A stretch of DNA of 64,000 nt from Citrobacter youngae (lineage in GTDB: Bacteria > Pseudomonadota > Gammaproteobacteria > Enterobacterales > Enterobacteriaceae), in contig NZ_RPOI01000002.1 of assembly GCF_003818115.1 (NCBI RefSeq), positions 1-64,000 of the forward strand, in the 5' to 3' direction. How positions within the stretch are numbered: position 1 is the stretch's first letter; each line of letters begins with the position of its first letter. Made by a program: the position numbers and the translations under genes. Positions 63,416-64,000 of the stretch are shown here, one piece after another. The notes under the pieces are model-generated. The model did not search any database, was not told the DNA's origin, and saw only the letters and a list, made by a program, of their open reading frames with translations.

Positions 63416-64000
63416 TTAATCGTTTTGCGCGGTTTGCTCACCTGTCGCTGAACCCGCTGCCGCCATCTGTGCGGCTTTTTGCTTTTTATAGCTCAGCGCC
63501 GCGGCCGGAACAGGCATCACCTTGCCGGTTTCGATCCAGGTGCGTAAACGACTGGCATCAGCAAAGTGGGTATATTTGCCAAAGGCATCCATGACCACCA
63601 GCGCTACCGGCTTGTTATTAATAACCGTACGCATCACCAGGCAGTGACCAGCGGCATTAGTAAACCCAGTTTTGGTGAGCTGAATGTTCCAGTTATCACG
63701 GTACACCAGATGGTTGGTGTTACGGAACGGTAACGTATAAGCCGGATTAGCAAAGGTCGCCATGTCTTCACGCGTCGTACTCAACTGACCAATCAGCGGA
63801 TACTGCTTGCTGGCAATCAGCAGTTTAGTTAAATCACGCGCCGTCGAGACGTTATGAATCGATAACCCGGTCGGTTCCACAAAGCGCGTCTGGGTCATTC
63901 CCAACGACTTCGCCTTCGCATTCATCGCCTTGATAAATGCGTTATAACCGCCCGGATAGTGGTGCGCCAGGCTTGCCGCTGCGCGGTTTTCTGAGGACAT
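63416..64000 (-). CDS. pbpG: D-alanyl-D-alanine endopeptidase PBP7 (partial)
   Basis: C-terminal 194 residues of penicillin-binding protein 7, a periplasmic serine endopeptidase that cuts DD-crosslinks in peptidoglycan. The window edge cuts the gene; the N-terminal part with SxxK is outside. The second motif SEN (SSENRAAAS) is at the edge and the KTG box is in [13 protein letters not shown]. The C-terminus [10 protein letters not shown] resembles E. coli. The apparent ATG at the edge is an internal codon, not the start. Confidence 0.95.
   Translation of the reverse strand: MSSENRAAASLAHHYPGGYNAFIKAMNAKAKSLGMTQTRFVEPTGLSIHNVSTARDLTKLLIASKQYPLIGQLSTTREDMATFANPAYTLPFRNTNHLVYRDNWNIQLTKTGFTNAAGHCLVMRTVINNKPVALVVMDAFGKYTHFADASRLRTWIETGKVMPVPAAALSYKKQKAAQMAAAGSATGEQTAQND

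Overview
The window is chromosomal DNA of an enterobacterium in the Escherichia/Salmonella/Citrobacter group. Almost every protein is a close relative of an E. coli K-12 protein in the same local order, but differences throughout and several missing or added genes argue against E. coli itself. Citrobacter is my best guess, from general impression only; the sequence alone does not fix the genus. There is no phage, plasmid, CRISPR array or intact insertion sequence.

Layout. Positions 1-33.4 kb match the E. coli block near 23-24 min, read backwards: murJ, mviM, yceH, rimJ, mdtH, yceB, pyrC, dinI, bssS, solA, yceO, yceJ, yceI, trhO, lpxL, mdtG, an extra AT-rich diguanylate cyclase, msyB, yceK, opgH, opgG, opgC, clsC, ymdB, ymdA, the divergent curli operons csgBAC and csgDEFG, ycdZ, ycdY, ycdX, ghrA and tRNA-Ser(GGA) (serX). 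Positions 33.6-64 kb match the E. coli block near 46-47 min, read forwards: yegS, fbaB, yegTUV, yegW, thiMD with a TPP riboswitch, rcnB, the yeh chaperone-usher fimbria, mrp, metG, yehS, btsSR, mlrA, yohO, the yehZYXW ABC importer, bglX, dld, and the 3' part of pbpG. The join just after serX is what a single inversion across the replication terminus would give.

Functions. Envelope biogenesis dominates: lipid II flipping (MurJ), lipid A lauroylation (LpxL), osmoregulated periplasmic glucans (OpgGHC), cardiolipin synthesis (ClsC), a peptidoglycan endopeptidase (PbpG). Surface structures are curli and the Yeh fimbria. The biofilm theme is strong: CsgD, its activator MlrA, BssS and a membrane diguanylate cyclase lie within about 47 kb. 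Metabolic genes cover pyrimidine synthesis (PyrC), thiamine salvage (ThiM, ThiD), methionyl-tRNA synthesis, D-lactate and glyoxylate metabolism, beta-glucoside hydrolysis and a poorly understood nucleoside-type operon (YegTUV).

Compared with E. coli K-12, these genes are absent from their usual places: grxB (between mdtH and yceB), the gat operon (yegS-fbaB), yegX (yegW-thiD), rcnR-rcnA (thiM-rcnB) and the block between metG and yehS. I found no convincing wholly novel system. The observations most worth following are the serX-yegS junction, the added diguanylate cyclase with odd crossing inverted repeats beside it, the orphan rcnB, a 17-bp perfect palindrome beside mrp, and an ERIC-like element placed directly upstream of solA.
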